A stretch of 22,758 nt of DNA from an uncultured Methylobacillus sp. (GTDB taxonomy: Bacteria > Pseudomonadota > Gammaproteobacteria > Burkholderiales > Methylophilaceae), in contig CAMLDO010000034.1 in NCBI GenBank assembly GCA_946478865.1, forward strand, positions 1 to 22,758, written 5' to 3'. Each line of letters opens with the position of its first letter. Within the stretch, counting starts at the first letter, position 1. The translations under genes were made by a program, and so were the position numbers. This document shows, in pieces, positions 22,525 through 22,758 of the stretch. The notes under the pieces were generated by a model. The model ran no database searches. It was given only the letters and a program-made list of their open reading frames with translations, and was not told the DNA's origin.

Positions 22525-22758
22525 ATGAATCAAGCTCCGTTACAGACAGATTTGACCTCGACCTTGGCCGATCTGCGTGGCGACATGAATGCACTGAGGT
22601 TGCTCGCAGAGAAGTTTTCGAGGCGTTATCCGAGCTATATCGAAGCGCTGAATGCAGCCTTCGATACGCGAGACTTTCTTTCTCTTGCAGAAAATATTCA
22701 CAAGCTGCGCGCAGGGCTGGGCATTTTTCATGCCTTGCGCGCCCAAGAGCTGGCCGTA
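22525..22758 (+). CDS. HPt-domain protein, N-terminal part (cut by window)
   Basis: 78 codons, open to the window end. The ATG at 22525 has no clear Shine-Dalgarno sequence. The helical stretch LRLLAEKFSRRYPSYIEALNAAFDTRDFLSLAENIHKLRAGLGIFHA matches a histidine-phosphotransfer domain, with His59 in IHKLRAGLG as the expected phosphorylated residue (usual form H-x-L-K/R-G/A). Such proteins relay phosphate between a hybrid kinase and a response regulator, here plausibly the one just upstream. It may continue into a longer multidomain protein beyond the window; this cannot be judged. Confidence 0.7.
   Translation, partial: MNQAPLQTDLTSTLADLRGDMNALRLLAEKFSRRYPSYIEALNAAFDTRDFLSLAENIHKLRAGLGIFHALRAQELAV

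Overview
The window reads as a chromosomal segment of a Gram-negative proteobacterium. Protein similarity recalled from memory (GuaB/GuaA, YbiT, GreB-like factor, PilM-N-O-P-type secretion genes) points to Betaproteobacteria, perhaps the Nitrosomonadales/Gallionellaceae side. That placement is inference, since no search was possible. I see no tRNA, rRNA, CRISPR array, insertion sequence or prophage gene.

Region 1 (1-5638, plus strand) is housekeeping. It holds the 3' end of guaB, a GC-rich hairpin, guaA, the wreck of a cyclic-nucleotide-binding-domain gene, an intact MBL-fold (class II cyclic-nucleotide phosphodiesterase-like) gene, a GreA/GreB-like factor, a nitroreductase and the ABC-F ATPase ybiT. 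It closes on a long bipartite hairpin lying over the 3' end of the convergent operon.

Region 2 (14642-5663, minus strand) is an eleven-gene, almost gapless operon for a type II secretion/type IV pilus-like machine. In transcription order it runs GspG major pseudopilin, GspF, GspE, PilM-like, PilN-like, PilO-like, PilP/GspC-like, a lipoprotein secretin with an N-terminal helical-repeat region, and three further pseudopilins, the last lacking the usual Glu+5. The inner-membrane platform is split as in type IV pili, while the main pseudopilin is a canonical GspG. Just upstream, behind a strong intrinsic terminator, is an exported GlcG/HbpS-family protein that could be cargo of the machine.

Region 3 (15585-22758) is signalling. 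An orphan LuxR-type response regulator lies on the minus strand. A three-gene minus-strand operon follows: an Aer-like PAS chemoreceptor, a PAS-PAS-GGDEF(degenerate)-EAL protein whose second PAS carries a FixL/DosP-like candidate heme histidine, and a globin-GGDEF cyclase. The last two genes match the architecture of the E. coli DosC/DosP oxygen-sensing pair, here tied to a chemoreceptor. After a 559-bp non-coding stretch come, on the plus strand, a second LuxR-type response regulator and the start of a histidine-phosphotransfer (HPt) protein cut by the window edge.

Together, regions 2 and 3 suggest an oxygen/redox-responsive c-di-GMP, taxis and phosphorelay module beside a hybrid envelope-spanning secretion machine. 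A functional link between them is inference from position only.
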